The translations under genes and the position numbers were made by a program. A stretch of DNA of 64,000 bases from Cereibacter sphaeroides (GTDB lineage: Bacteria; Pseudomonadota; Alphaproteobacteria; Rhodobacterales; Rhodobacteraceae): positions 642,353-706,352 of the forward strand of contig QFQS01000003.1 in assembly GCA_003243455.1 (NCBI GenBank), read 5' to 3'. Positions within the stretch are counted from its first letter, which is position 1, and every line of letters starts with the position of its first letter. Below the pieces are notes generated by a model. It worked only from the letters and a program-made list of their open reading frames with translations. It had not been told where the DNA came from and did not search any database. Shown one piece after another: positions 15,292 to 23,586 of this stretch.

Positions 15292-17325
15292 TTACGCGCC
15301 CGGGTTCTTGTAGAGGCCGCGCCAGTCGATGGCCTTGGCGCCGAAGTCGAGGCGGCACTTGATCTCGACCCCGTCGACGTCGAAGCCATTGCGGGTCTCG
15401 ATGTAGGCGCCCTGCTGACCCTCGAGGTAGGCGTACTCGATGGTGTCGATCTGGTTCGGGCTGGCCGCCAGATACCAGGCAGTCTCGCTGGCGGCGTCGA
15501 GCCGGGGCTCGCTGATCGGCGCGAGCGTGCGGATCGACTGCGGCACGACGCTCGCGGTCGCGGCGGGCACGAGGTTCTGGGCGACCAGCTGCTCGGCTTT
15601 CAGTTCCAGCGAGGCGGGCACGATCAGGAAGGCGGGGCGGACATTCAGCACCGTCTTCTTGTCGAGGCCGGTCTGCTTGGCCATCGCAGCTCGAGCGGCA
15701 CCGACGCTGCTGACATCAAGCGCCGCACCGCTGCCTGCGAGGTTCTTGTGCGTGGTGTGGAACAGCGCATTGCCATCCGCCATCGCCGGGTTCGAGGTGA
15801 TGATGCCCCAGACAACGTCCGACTCCAGCTGGGCGATGGAGTTGCCGTACATCGCCGGGATCCGGGTGAAGGCGTCGAGATCGTCGTTGATCAGCACCTG
15901 GCGGGTGATGGCCACGACCCGGCCATAGGTCTTGACCTTGTAGCTCTCCTTGCTCTCGCCGAGCGTGCCGCGCTTGAACTCGCCGCTCTCGCCGACTTCC
16001 AGAAGCTGCGGCGCTTCGCCTAGCTGGACGCGGTGCATCGACTTGAAGTCGGTCGCCAGCACCTGGCGGCAGAAGAGCGCGAAGGTCCGGGGATAGGCGT
16101 CATAGGCCTGACGCAGGGTCTTGTTGGTGACGGCAGACAGGATCTCGGGGAAGTCAGAGGTGGAGTGCAGCGCGCGCGTCGCCACCTCGTCGCGCGAGAG
16201 GCCCCGCGTGTTGACCCCGGAGTTGCCGAGGCTCTCGCGGGCCAGTTCCAGCAGGGTCATGCCGCGATACTGGCGCGCGGCATCCTCCAGCGGAAACAGC
16301 GTCGGGCTGTAGCGGTGCAGGAGCGCGTTCGCCACCGCATCGCGGCGGGTGATCCGCTCGTCCCGGCCGCCGAGGGGCACGGCGACATGCGGGAAGGTCC
16401 GGGTTTCGTCGGACTTCGCGGCGACCTGGTCGAGGATCAGACGGCGGGACTCGTCCACGCTGACGCCGCGCTTGACCAGATCCTCGGCGAAGCTGCGCTC
16501 GAGGTTCAGACGGCTGGTCAGATCGTAGATCGTGGAGACGCGGTCGCGCTCGGCCTCGCGGGCACGGGTCGCGATGGCCTCGCTGTCGGGCACGACAGGC
16601 GCATCCGGCATGCGCGCGCCGGTCGGCTCGGGGTTCGCCGGTACAGCGACGGGCGCCTGGCGGGTCTCATGGGTGCCGGGGACATCCCCGGCCACGATGG
16701 TCGTGTTCTCAGGCATGGATTCCTCCTTTTGCATGCGGGTGTCGACGATCTCGACGGGATAGCTGGCCTGATCCGCGGCGCGGACTTGCGCGCGGGGATC
16801 GGCGGGAACGGTCACGAAGCTGACCTCGAGCGGCGTCCAGCGTTCGACGATGCGCTGCTCGACCTCGCCCTTCGCCGCGGGCTCGACCACCTTCACTCGC
16901 TCGATGGAATAGCCGACCGAGACGTTGCGGATGATGCCGTCACTGATCAGGCCGAACATCCGGTCGGCGGCCTCGTCGAGCCCCTCGCGGGGAAAGCGGA
17001 TGGTGGCCTTGCCTTCCTTGCCCTCGATCCACGCGCGTTCGACGACGCCGACCTGCGAATGCGAGGACCAGACCGAATGGCTGTCGAGCGCCGGTGCCCC
17101 GGCATTGAGGCGCGTCAGGTCCACGGCCCTGTCGCTCACCTCGAGGATTTCGTCGAAGGGCACGGAGGTGTCCCAGCCGGTCCAGCGCCGCCGCCGGACA
17201 GCCGCGCCGGTTGTGAAGACCACGTCGACGGATCGGGCCTCGGAATTGACGGTCGCGGGCAGGATCGGCGCGCGCCGCAGCTGCATCGGCAAGGCGACCG
17301 GGGCCGCCATGATGGTCTCGGGCAT
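15292..17325 (-). CDS. Prohead protease / major capsid protein fusion
   Basis: 677 residues from ATG 17325, five bases after the portal stop. Residues about 20-185 are a prohead protease of the U35/S78 type: ALDSHSVWSSH (His83), RNVSVGYSIE (Ser136) and PLEVSFVTVPADPRA. A linker rich in Pro and Ala and a helical delta-like region (about 225-330) lead to a Mu-like major capsid domain (about 380-677). Such fusions are known in Rhodobacterales prophages. An internal ATG with a strong ribosome site occurs at residue 204 (see separate entry), so a free capsid precursor may also be made. The protease would cleave itself away during head maturation. Confidence 0.88.
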   Translation of the reverse strand: MPETIMAAPVALPMQLRRAPILPATVNSEARSVDVVFTTGAAVRRRRWTGWDTSVPFDEILEVSDRAVDLTRLNAGAPALDSHSVWSSHSQVGVVERAWIEGKEGKATIRFPREGLDEAADRMFGLISDGIIRNVSVGYSIERVKVVEPAAKGEVEQRIVERWTPLEVSFVTVPADPRAQVRAADQASYPVEIVDTRMQKEESMPENTTIVAGDVPGTHETRQAPVAVPANPEPTGARMPDAPVVPDSEAIATRAREAERDRVSTIYDLTSRLNLERSFAEDLVKRGVSVDESRRLILDQVAAKSDETRTFPHVAVPLGGRDERITRRDAVANALLHRYSPTLFPLEDAARQYRGMTLLELARESLGNSGVNTRGLSRDEVATRALHSTSDFPEILSAVTNKTLRQAYDAYPRTFALFCRQVLATDFKSMHRVQLGEAPQLLEVGESGEFKRGTLGESKESYKVKTYGRVVAITRQVLINDDLDAFTRIPAMYGNSIAQLESDVVWGIITSNPAMADGNALFHTTHKNLAGSGAALDVSSVGAARAAMAKQTGLDKKTVLNVRPAFLIVPASLELKAEQLVAQNLVPAATASVVPQSIRTLAPISEPRLDAASETAWYLAASPNQIDTIEYAYLEGQQGAYIETRNGFDVDGVEIKCRLDFGAKAIDWRGLYKNPGA
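16714..16728 (-). promoter_or_regulatory. Internal ribosome binding site and ATG inside the protease-capsid fusion
   Basis: AAGGAGG (16728-16722) stands five bases before an in-frame ATG at 16716, codon 204 of the fusion, exactly between protease and delta/capsid parts. Starting here would give a 474-residue capsid precursor (MPENTTIVAGDVPGTHE...). It is the best ribosome site in the head operon. Confidence 0.65.
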
Positions 17326-17329
17326 GGCC

Positions 17330-18853
17330 CTATTCCTTCTCTGGTTCGGATGCGGGGGCGGCCGAGCCACCTGTCGGATCGCTCGTCGGATCGCCCGCCT
17401 GCGCGCTGCCGGTCTTGGTGACGCGGCGCGGGTCGCTGTCGAGCACAAGACCGAGGCCGTCGAGCTTGGCGTTGGTCGCTGCGATTTCTGCCAGCACCGC
17501 GTCAGGGTTATGACCCTGCCGCGCGATGGCCTGCGCCAGCGTCATGGTGCCTGTCCGGATCGCCAGCAGGTCGGCCATCGCGTCCTTGTACGGATCGACG
17601 GCGTCGAACTTTGGCGGCGACCATTCTACCGGAACGTCCGGCGTGGGGATCTGGCCTGCCGCCCATGCGGCTTCGGTGAACCAGCGCCAGACCGGGGCGC
17701 AGAGCATCGGGATGAAGAGCTGCCACTGCACGGCGTCGATCATGCGGCGGAACTCGACAAGCCCGGCCCGGATCGAGGAATAGTTGACCTGGCTGAGGTC
17801 GCCGGTCAGCAATTCGTAGGGTACCCGGAAGCCCGCAGAGATCGTGTGCAGGCTCGCCCGCTTGTATTCGCCATAGCCACCGGTGGCGGCGGGCTGGTTG
17901 AACCGGATGTCCTTGCCGCCGCGGGCATAGGCGATCAGCCCCGGTTCGAACTGCTCGACGCGGTTGCCATCGGCATCGACCACGGCGGGCGCGATGCCCT
18001 GCTGCGCCTCATCGTCGCCGAAGACGATGGCGGTGACGCAGGCTTCGGTCTTCTTGCGGACCAGTTCGGCCACCTCATAGTCGTCGAGATCGCGCAAGGA
18101 CCGGATCACCGGCGCGCCCCAGGGAACGCCGCGCGCCTGCGTGCGCTGCTTCTCGTAGACATGTGCGATCTCGGTCGCCGGGACCGGGCGGCTCTGCAGG
18201 CCATTCTGCAAGGCGCCATAGGCATCGCCCGGATGCGCCGCGTGCAGCCAGTAGGCCCGGCGCTTGCCGACCGGGTCGAACTCGATCCCCTGCACCAGCC
18301 GCCCCGCGCCGAGGGCGCCGGACTTGGTGGCGTCGAGGAAGTCGGCTTCCAGCACCTGCAACTGCAGCGGCACGGGCAGGCCGTCGCTCGCGCGCCGGAG
18401 GCGGCGGCGCACCAGCACCTCGCCCGCCTCGACCATCTCGCGGCAGATCAGCGTCTGCAGCCCGTAGAAGTCGAGCTGGCCGTCGGCGTCGCAGTCCACC
18501 GTCCAGCGCTCAAACAGGGCGTCGACCTTCCGGTCGAGCGTGTCGTCGCCGCTGGCAGCGCGCGGCATGATCCCCGCGCCGATGATGTTGTTGACCAGCA
18601 CCGCCACGGCCTTGGCCGCATGCGGGTTGTTGCGCACGAGGTCGCGCATGCGGTCGCGCAGCAGCGCCCCGGCAACGCCGATCTCGGTGTCGGCGGAGGA
18701 TCCCGGCGCGCGCCAACCCTCCGTCCGCCGCCCGCGCGCGGCCCCGTCATAGCCCCGCGTCAGGGTCTCGAACGCCTGACGCGCCAGCACACGGCGGGCC
18801 GCCATGCGCGGGGCGACCGAGGCGATGGCATGGTCGAACCAGTTCGCCGACAT
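17330..18853 (-). CDS. Phage portal protein, lambda family
   Basis: 507 residues. The N-terminal part (ANWFDHAIASVAPRMAARR), the GYDGAARGRRTEGW motif and RDLVRNNPHAAKAVAVLVNNIIGAGI are hallmarks of lambda-type portals; the core LETLRAG-like region reads NYSSIRAGLVEFRRMIDAVQW. It forms the dodecameric DNA gate at one head vertex. The gene starts at the stop of the gpW-like gene (18853) and is followed after 4 bases by the protease-capsid fusion. The charged C-terminal tail (SDPTGGSAAPASEPEKE) is normal for the family. Confidence 0.94.
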   Translation of the reverse strand: MSANWFDHAIASVAPRMAARRVLARQAFETLTRGYDGAARGRRTEGWRAPGSSADTEIGVAGALLRDRMRDLVRNNPHAAKAVAVLVNNIIGAGIMPRAASGDDTLDRKVDALFERWTVDCDADGQLDFYGLQTLICREMVEAGEVLVRRRLRRASDGLPVPLQLQVLEADFLDATKSGALGAGRLVQGIEFDPVGKRRAYWLHAAHPGDAYGALQNGLQSRPVPATEIAHVYEKQRTQARGVPWGAPVIRSLRDLDDYEVAELVRKKTEACVTAIVFGDDEAQQGIAPAVVDADGNRVEQFEPGLIAYARGGKDIRFNQPAATGGYGEYKRASLHTISAGFRVPYELLTGDLSQVNYSSIRAGLVEFRRMIDAVQWQLFIPMLCAPVWRWFTEAAWAAGQIPTPDVPVEWSPPKFDAVDPYKDAMADLLAIRTGTMTLAQAIARQGHNPDAVLAEIAATNAKLDGLGLVLDSDPRRVTKTGSAQAGDPTSDPTGGSAAPASEPEKE

Positions 18854-19062
18854 CAGCGATCCCCGCGGCTAAAGCCCGCGAGCCCGGCCACCGGCAAGGG
18901 CCGCGTGGTCCCCGCGATGGCACGCTCAATGGTGCGGATGCGGGCGAGCAGATCCTCGGCCGAGCCGTAATCCACCGACTTGCCGTCATAGCTGACCCGC
19001 GTCGTGCCGCTGGCATAGGCCCGGCGCAGCGCCGAAAGCTCGGTTTCCGTCCAGTCGGTCAT
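18853..19062 (-). CDS. gpW-like head-tail joining protein
   Basis: 69 residues from ATG 19062, two bases after the terminase stop with GAAGGA upstream; ATG 19074 is an alternative. The sequence MTDWTETELSALRRAYASGT, then VSYDGKSVDYGSAEDLLARI matches the short gpW family. In lambda gpW completes the head and allows tail joining. It sits between TerL and portal, its usual place. Confidence 0.88.
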   Translation of the reverse strand: MTDWTETELSALRRAYASGTTRVSYDGKSVDYGSAEDLLARIRTIERAIAGTTRPLPVAGLAGFSRGDR

Positions 19063-19064
19063 GT

Positions 19065-21053
19065 TCAAAACCATCCTTCCCGCCGTCCAAGCCAGTCGGA
19101 GCGGCGCTTGCCCTGTGGGGCCTGTCCCGGCCGGTGAATTTGACCGGCCGGATCGGTGTCACCGTAAGGCGCGACCCCGAGCTGATCCTCGAGGTCGCGC
19201 CATTTCTCGTCGGGCCAGCGGTCTGCGCCCGCGATCCAGGCGGCGGCGCGGGCATAGACCCGGCAATCCAGCGCCTCGTTGCGCTCGCGCAGCTTTTGCC
19301 ATTCGAGCTTGGCGAAGCCGCGCTTGGTGCGGACGGTCACAAGTTGCTCGGCCACTACCTGCTTCAGCCATTCGCTTTCCACCCACGTCGGCAGGTGGAT
19401 CGTGCCGGGTGGGAAGGCCGCGCCTTCGGCGCGCTCCTCCTCAGTCGGCCGTTCCAGTCGCAGAAAGCGATATGTCTCGGCCTTGAAGCTCGACACCGCC
19501 ACGGTCCAGAGCCGCGCCCCGCGCCGCAGACGTTTCCCACCCTCGGTCGCATCGACAAACGTCGGCCCCGACACCGGGCTCGAGCGGTTGAAGCCCTCGA
19601 CGCCTTTGACCGGCGACACCTGCGCAGCGCCTTGCGCCCGGGACCAGGAATAGACCGCCGGGGCCTCGTAACCCGTGTCGACGGCCAGCCGCGCGATGCG
19701 CAGATGCGCGCCGCGTTCATGTGGCCAGGACCTGTCCAGCAGCACGGTCAGTTCCGACCACGCGTCGTGCCGGTCCGGCCCACCCTCGATCACGACGTGA
19801 TCTACCAGCCAAGACTCAAGCCCACGACCCCAGGCCCAGACATCGACCTCGATCCGGTCCTTCTGCACGTCAGCCCCGGCCGTCAGGAACAGACCGCCCG
19901 CGGGCACTGTGCCCGGTTTCCAAGCCTCGCGCCGGTCGTAGAGCCGCTGCCAGTCTGGGGCTTCCCCGGTCTCGACCCATGTCTCGCCCAGCGACGTGTT
20001 AACGAAGGTCTTCATCGTCTCGTCCCCGCCGGAGCGGGCCGAAAGGAAGGCCCGCACCATCGCCTCCAGTCTGACCCAAGGCGAGTAGATCTCGTTCAAG
20101 TGAAAGCCCGCCACGCCCGCGAAGGACTGCTCCGCCACCCAATGTCCTTTTGAGACGGCCGCCCAGCGGGTCTCGTCCCGCCAAGCCGCATCGCATTCTG
20201 CACAGTGGTAGCGCGCGGTTTCAGGCCGGTGGTCGCCCTCGGGCCCTTTGCTCCAGCGCACCTGTGTCCAGGTCAGCACCTGTTCTGCCCCGCAGTCCGG
20301 GCATGGCACCCAGAACCGGCGCTGATCGCTTTCCTCGAAGGCCGCCTCGATCCGGCTGGTGCCCTTGTTGGTGGGCGTCGAGACCAGCACGATCTTCCGG
20401 TTCCAGAAGGTCACCGTGCGTTTCCTGGCGAGGTTGACAGGATCACCCTCGGCACCCGCGCTGAACGGGTAGCGGTCCACCTCGTCGCAAAGCAGCAGGC
20501 GGATCGGGCGGCTGGCCAGACCCGAGGGAGCGTTCGCGCCCACGATGGTCAGATGCCCGCCCGGAAACCGCTTGTGCAGGATCTTGTTGTTGCCGTCGCG
20601 CGAGCGCGGATCGGCGATCTTGCCCTGCAGGCAGGGCGTGTCGCGGGCCATCGGCGAGAAGCGGTCCTTCGACCAGGTTTCCGCGTCGCGCTCGGTCGGC
20701 ATCACCACCATGATCGGCGCGGGATCCTGATCGATGTGATAGCCGCAGGCGTTGTTCAGCACCTCGGTCTTGCCGACCTGCGCGGAGGACATGATGACCA
20801 CCGTCTCGGTCGATGCGTCCGAGATCGCCTCCATGATCCCGCGCTGATATTCGGCCCGGCTCGTGCGCCATTGCCCGGGTTCGGCGCTGGCCTCAGAGCT
20901 CAGCCGTCGGTTCTGGTCCGCCCAATCGCTGATCGTCAGTTCCGGCGGCGGGCGCAGCACCTTCAGCGCCGTCTCCACCGTCCGCTTCAGGATCGGCGAG
21001 CCCGTCAATGTCAGCGCTGGCTTCGAGTTGGACATCTGGCTGCGCGAGATCAT
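19065..21053 (-). CDS. Terminase large subunit, GpA family
   Basis: 662 residues from ATG 21053, preceded by GAGGTG. Residues about 60-260 hold the packaging ATPase: MSSAQVGKTE as Walker A, MVVMPTERDA, and LLLCDEVDRY as Walker B, then VLVSTPTNKGTSRIE (coupling motif). A CPDC...CAEC zinc-ribbon-like pair follows, and the C-terminal half has the nuclease with LAVDTGYEAPAVYSW. It cuts concatemers and drives DNA into proheads. The start lies 161 bases inside the small-subunit gene, a long overlap discussed as a finding. Confidence 0.95.
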   Translation of the reverse strand: MISRSQMSNSKPALTLTGSPILKRTVETALKVLRPPPELTISDWADQNRRLSSEASAEPGQWRTSRAEYQRGIMEAISDASTETVVIMSSAQVGKTEVLNNACGYHIDQDPAPIMVVMPTERDAETWSKDRFSPMARDTPCLQGKIADPRSRDGNNKILHKRFPGGHLTIVGANAPSGLASRPIRLLLCDEVDRYPFSAGAEGDPVNLARKRTVTFWNRKIVLVSTPTNKGTSRIEAAFEESDQRRFWVPCPDCGAEQVLTWTQVRWSKGPEGDHRPETARYHCAECDAAWRDETRWAAVSKGHWVAEQSFAGVAGFHLNEIYSPWVRLEAMVRAFLSARSGGDETMKTFVNTSLGETWVETGEAPDWQRLYDRREAWKPGTVPAGGLFLTAGADVQKDRIEVDVWAWGRGLESWLVDHVVIEGGPDRHDAWSELTVLLDRSWPHERGAHLRIARLAVDTGYEAPAVYSWSRAQGAAQVSPVKGVEGFNRSSPVSGPTFVDATEGGKRLRRGARLWTVAVSSFKAETYRFLRLERPTEEERAEGAAFPPGTIHLPTWVESEWLKQVVAEQLVTVRTKRGFAKLEWQKLRERNEALDCRVYARAAAWIAGADRWPDEKWRDLEDQLGVAPYGDTDPAGQIHRPGQAPQGKRRSDWLGRREGWF

Positions 21054-21489
21054 CGAGCACCTCGCGGATGGTCATTCGGATCAGGTTCCGGGTGTCTCCG
21101 ACGGTTGATTGTTCGAAAACCTGCGGCGCCAGCCGGTCAGGCAGCGCGAGCAAGCGGGTGCGCAGAAGCGCCAGAACGGCGATCCAGGCGGCCTCGATCT
21201 CTTCGGCCGCGATCAGCGCGCCGCGCTTTTCCTCGGCCTCCATCTCGGCGAGATCAGCCCGCGCCCGAATGAAGCGCGCCCGCTCGGCCGCGTAATCCGG
21301 CGCACCGGCCTGCGCCTTCGTGGCCTGATCGCGCAGGTAGCGGACATAGCCGCGCACCGAGCCGATCAGGTCGTACTGGCCGCGCTCGGCCTTCGGGATC
21401 ACGCCCTCTCGGCTCAACTGCTGGACCCGGCGCTCCGAGAGATCGAGGAGCCGCGCGATCACGCCGATGGGTTGCGTGGCTGACGACAT
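20893..21489 (-). CDS. Terminase small subunit (Nu1-like)
   Basis: 198 residues. The N-terminus has a winged-helix recognition element, IGVIARLLDLSERRVQQLSR, as in lambda Nu1, followed by a long charged helix (AERARFIRARADLAEMEAEE) and an acidic, low-complexity tail. It recognises the packaging start site and feeds DNA to the large subunit. It begins the late operon: the divergent gene at 21605 leaves 115 bases for promoters. The C-terminal tail is encoded by DNA that also encodes the first part of TerL. Confidence 0.88.
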   Translation of the reverse strand: MSSATQPIGVIARLLDLSERRVQQLSREGVIPKAERGQYDLIGSVRGYVRYLRDQATKAQAGAPDYAAERARFIRARADLAEMEAEEKRGALIAAEEIEAAWIAVLALLRTRLLALPDRLAPQVFEQSTVGDTRNLIRMTIREVLDDLAQPDVQLEASADIDGLADPEADGGDGAEGAAPAAGTDDQRLGGPEPTAEL

Positions 21490-21604
21490 GAGATGATCCG
21501 CGCGATCCGATTAAAGCTATGTAATTGCTGCGATTATACTGGATGATGCGCCCCGGACGAGCGAAGCTGATCCTACGAAAACGATGCACCCCACGGAGCC
21601 TGCC

Positions 21605-21787
21605 ATGACCCTCGCCGAACGCTACAATCTTGAAGCCGCCCGCCTGCTTCCGCACATGGCCGCCGACCTTCAGGTCGATCCCGTCATCACCCGTGCGGCC
21701 GAGATCGACGAGATCGTCTTCCGGCGCGGCGAGTTTCTGGGCGGCATGGCCTGCGCCATCCTCGCGATGATCGAGCAGAAGAACTGA
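21605..21787 (+). CDS. Small hypothetical protein
   Basis: 60 residues from ATG 21605, with GGAG seven bases upstream. Helical: MTLAERYNLEAARLLPHMAAD, then RAAEIDEIVFRRGEFLGGMACAIL. It begins a short plus-strand operon with the next two genes and faces the terminase genes. No family recognised. Confidence 0.62.
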   Translation: MTLAERYNLEAARLLPHMAADLQVDPVITRAAEIDEIVFRRGEFLGGMACAILAMIEQKN

Positions 21788-21796
21788 GGGGGCAGG

Positions 21797-22048
21797 ATGA
21801 TGACCGAACGCCACCAACTCCGCGCCGAAAAGGCCCAAAGGAACCAAGAAGCCGCACTGGCGGCTTTCATGGAAAAGAAGGCCGAGATCGACACGATGCT
21901 CGCCCGCCTGCAGAGGCTGAGCGATGACCACTTCAACGCCCATCCCGACGAGATCAATTGGGGCCACGTCGGCACCCTCGAACACTACGCCAGCCAGTTG
22001 AAGCGCATCGCCGACAGCGCGTTTGGCGAAGGCGAATTCGCAGACTGA
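21797..22048 (+). CDS. Small helical hypothetical protein
   Basis: 83 residues, strongly helical and charged (AEKAQRNQEAALAAFMEKKA, then DTMLARLQRLSDDHFNAHPD), possibly a coiled coil. It follows the previous small gene by 9 bases on the same strand. Codon use is like that of its neighbours. No family recognised. Confidence 0.65.
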   Translation: MMTERHQLRAEKAQRNQEAALAAFMEKKAEIDTMLARLQRLSDDHFNAHPDEINWGHVGTLEHYASQLKRIADSAFGEGEFAD

Positions 22049-22142
22049 CCTCCGGCGTCTCCGGACCTCTGCCGCGCGCGGGCGCGGCTTGGCGTCGTAG
22101 AAGGGATCGCGACGGACGCGACCCGAATACGGAGACGACCCC

Positions 22143-22646
22143 ATGATCCAGCTTTCCGAGACCCAAGCCATCATCCTCAGCGCCGCCGCACAGCGGCCCG
22201 AGCACATCGCCCTGCCGCTGCCCGAGAGCCTGCGGGGTGGCGCTGCCGCCAAGGTGGTTGGCACGATGCTCGCGAAGGGCTTCCTCGAAGAGGCCGAGGC
22301 GGACATGCGCAAGGGCGAACCCGTCTGGCGCGAGACCGGCGACGGGCACGGCGTCACGCTGGTTGCCACCGACGCAGGCCTTTTCGCCATCGGCATCGAG
22401 CCGAACACCTCGGCTGCCCTCGAACCCGCGCCCAAGGTGCGCACGCCGCGCGCAGGCACCAAACAGGCTACGCTGATCGCCATGCTGCGCGCGCCGAACG
22501 GCGCGACCATCGAGGAGATCATGGCCGCGACGGGCTGGCAGTCGCATACGGTGCGCGGCGCAATGGCCGGGGCGCTGAAAAAGAGGCTCGGGCTCGAGGT
22601 GACCTCGGAGAAAGTCGAGGGGCGCGGAAGGGTCTACCGGCTTTGA
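22143..22646 (+). CDS. DUF3489 domain protein
   Basis: 167 residues. The C-terminal DUF3489 domain (about 100-167) is clear: GTKQATLIAMLRAPNGATIE, then a winged-helix-like ATGWQSHTVRGAMAGALKKR and a YRL end. The N-terminal part looks like a second helical domain (LSETQAIILSAAAQRPEHIA). DUF3489 proteins are common in alphaproteobacterial mobile elements and are suspected DNA-binding regulators; the function here is unknown. Confidence 0.85.
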   Translation: MIQLSETQAIILSAAAQRPEHIALPLPESLRGGAAAKVVGTMLAKGFLEEAEADMRKGEPVWRETGDGHGVTLVATDAGLFAIGIEPNTSAALEPAPKVRTPRAGTKQATLIAMLRAPNGATIEEIMAATGWQSHTVRGAMAGALKKRLGLEVTSEKVEGRGRVYRL

Positions 22647-22728
22647 GCGGCAATGATTTGCCATGCACCCGCGTTGAACGCAGCTTACGGATTCCTTTGA
22701 GGCGCGACCCGGCGATTTCCTAGATACA

Positions 22729-23310
22729 TCAATCGGCCAAGTCCAAGTGACCATGAAGGTCGAATAGCTGGGCCTGCCGTTCAAGCGCGGCTATTTCGTG
22801 GGTTCCGAACCCGAGGTCGGCCACGATTTTGTCGACCATTTCTCGCGGCTCCGGCAGTTGGTTGACTCGCTTTCGCGTCTTGTTCCAGCTCACCATTTCC
22901 GGCGGCGCCAGAGCGATTATTGCTTTCTCGAGGCTTTCGAGTTCAGGTTTTGAGCCTGTCAACGGGACGCATGCGGCGCGGCAATGGCGACGAATGAACT
23001 CCTTGCGGACGAGTTTGGCCAAGTGCGCGTCGGTGCCTACGTGACAACTCAGTTTCCGGTTTCGCCACATCCTACCAATATTGTAATTGCAGGTCAGTTT
23101 GTGGCTTCGCTCCTCACTCCCATTGACGTGACGGCTATAGATCCGGTCCCGAAACGAGCTGGCTTCCGTGATTCCGACATAGTGTAGATCTCCGCGGTGA
23201 TCAGCGAGCGCGTATACCCCGACAGCATCAGGAAGATCGTCAATCCGTCTCAGTTCCTGCGACTGCAATGCGGCGAGGCATTCTGCTGGCGAAATAAGGA
23301 ATTGGGACAT
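22729..23310 (-). CDS. GIY-YIG nuclease-like protein
   Basis: 193 residues from ATG 23310. DAVGVYALADHRGDLHYVGI gives the GIY...YVG pair of the GIY-YIG fold, followed by RDRIYSRHVNG with the expected Arg/His and, later, an acidic residue in the ESLEKAIIALAPP helix. It may cut DNA. AT-richer than its neighbours, with little ribosome-site signal, so it may be a recent arrival, perhaps a free-standing homing-type or defence nuclease. It ends the early minus-strand operon. Confidence 0.7.
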   Translation of the reverse strand: MSQFLISPAECLAALQSQELRRIDDLPDAVGVYALADHRGDLHYVGITEASSFRDRIYSRHVNGSEERSHKLTCNYNIGRMWRNRKLSCHVGTDAHLAKLVRKEFIRRHCRAACVPLTGSKPELESLEKAIIALAPPEMVSWNKTRKRVNQLPEPREMVDKIVADLGFGTHEIAALERQAQLFDLHGHLDLAD

Positions 23311-23328
23311 CGTGAGTTCACACAGCAA

Positions 23329-23577
23329 TCAAGGGTCTTTGGGGAAGCAGATAGTTCGGTCGTTCCTGAGCCCAACTGCTTCGAATATCCTTCTAATGGA
23401 GTACGAGCGCACAATCGAGACGATGGTGAAGACAGCGCCCATCTTCAGGTTCTGGGCCAGCGTCGTGTGCAGGCCAAAGATCGGGAAGATCAAGATCTGC
23501 GTGACGACGGCGACGCCGTAGCCGACGATCACGTTGGCAACGGACTCGACCAGCGACATGAGGCGGGACTGTTTCAT
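23329..23577 (-). CDS. DUF7220 small membrane protein
   Basis: 82 residues starting MKQSRLMSLVESVANVIVGYG with two hydrophobic helices (about 9-30 and 40-62). This is the DUF7220 pattern seen in Rhodobacterales prophages near methyltransferase genes. GAGGTGG stands shortly before ATG 23577, and the gene begins 9 bases after the methyltransferase stop, so it belongs to the same operon. Function unknown. Confidence 0.78.
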   Translation of the reverse strand: MKQSRLMSLVESVANVIVGYGVAVVTQILIFPIFGLHTTLAQNLKMGAVFTIVSIVRSYSIRRIFEAVGLRNDRTICFPKDP

Positions 23578-23586
23578 GCCGCCACC

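Noticed and set aside
16033..17421. 462-codon plus-strand frame opposite the protease-capsid fusion
   Set aside because: An antisense shadow: no recognisable motif, composition typical of antisense GC-rich frames.
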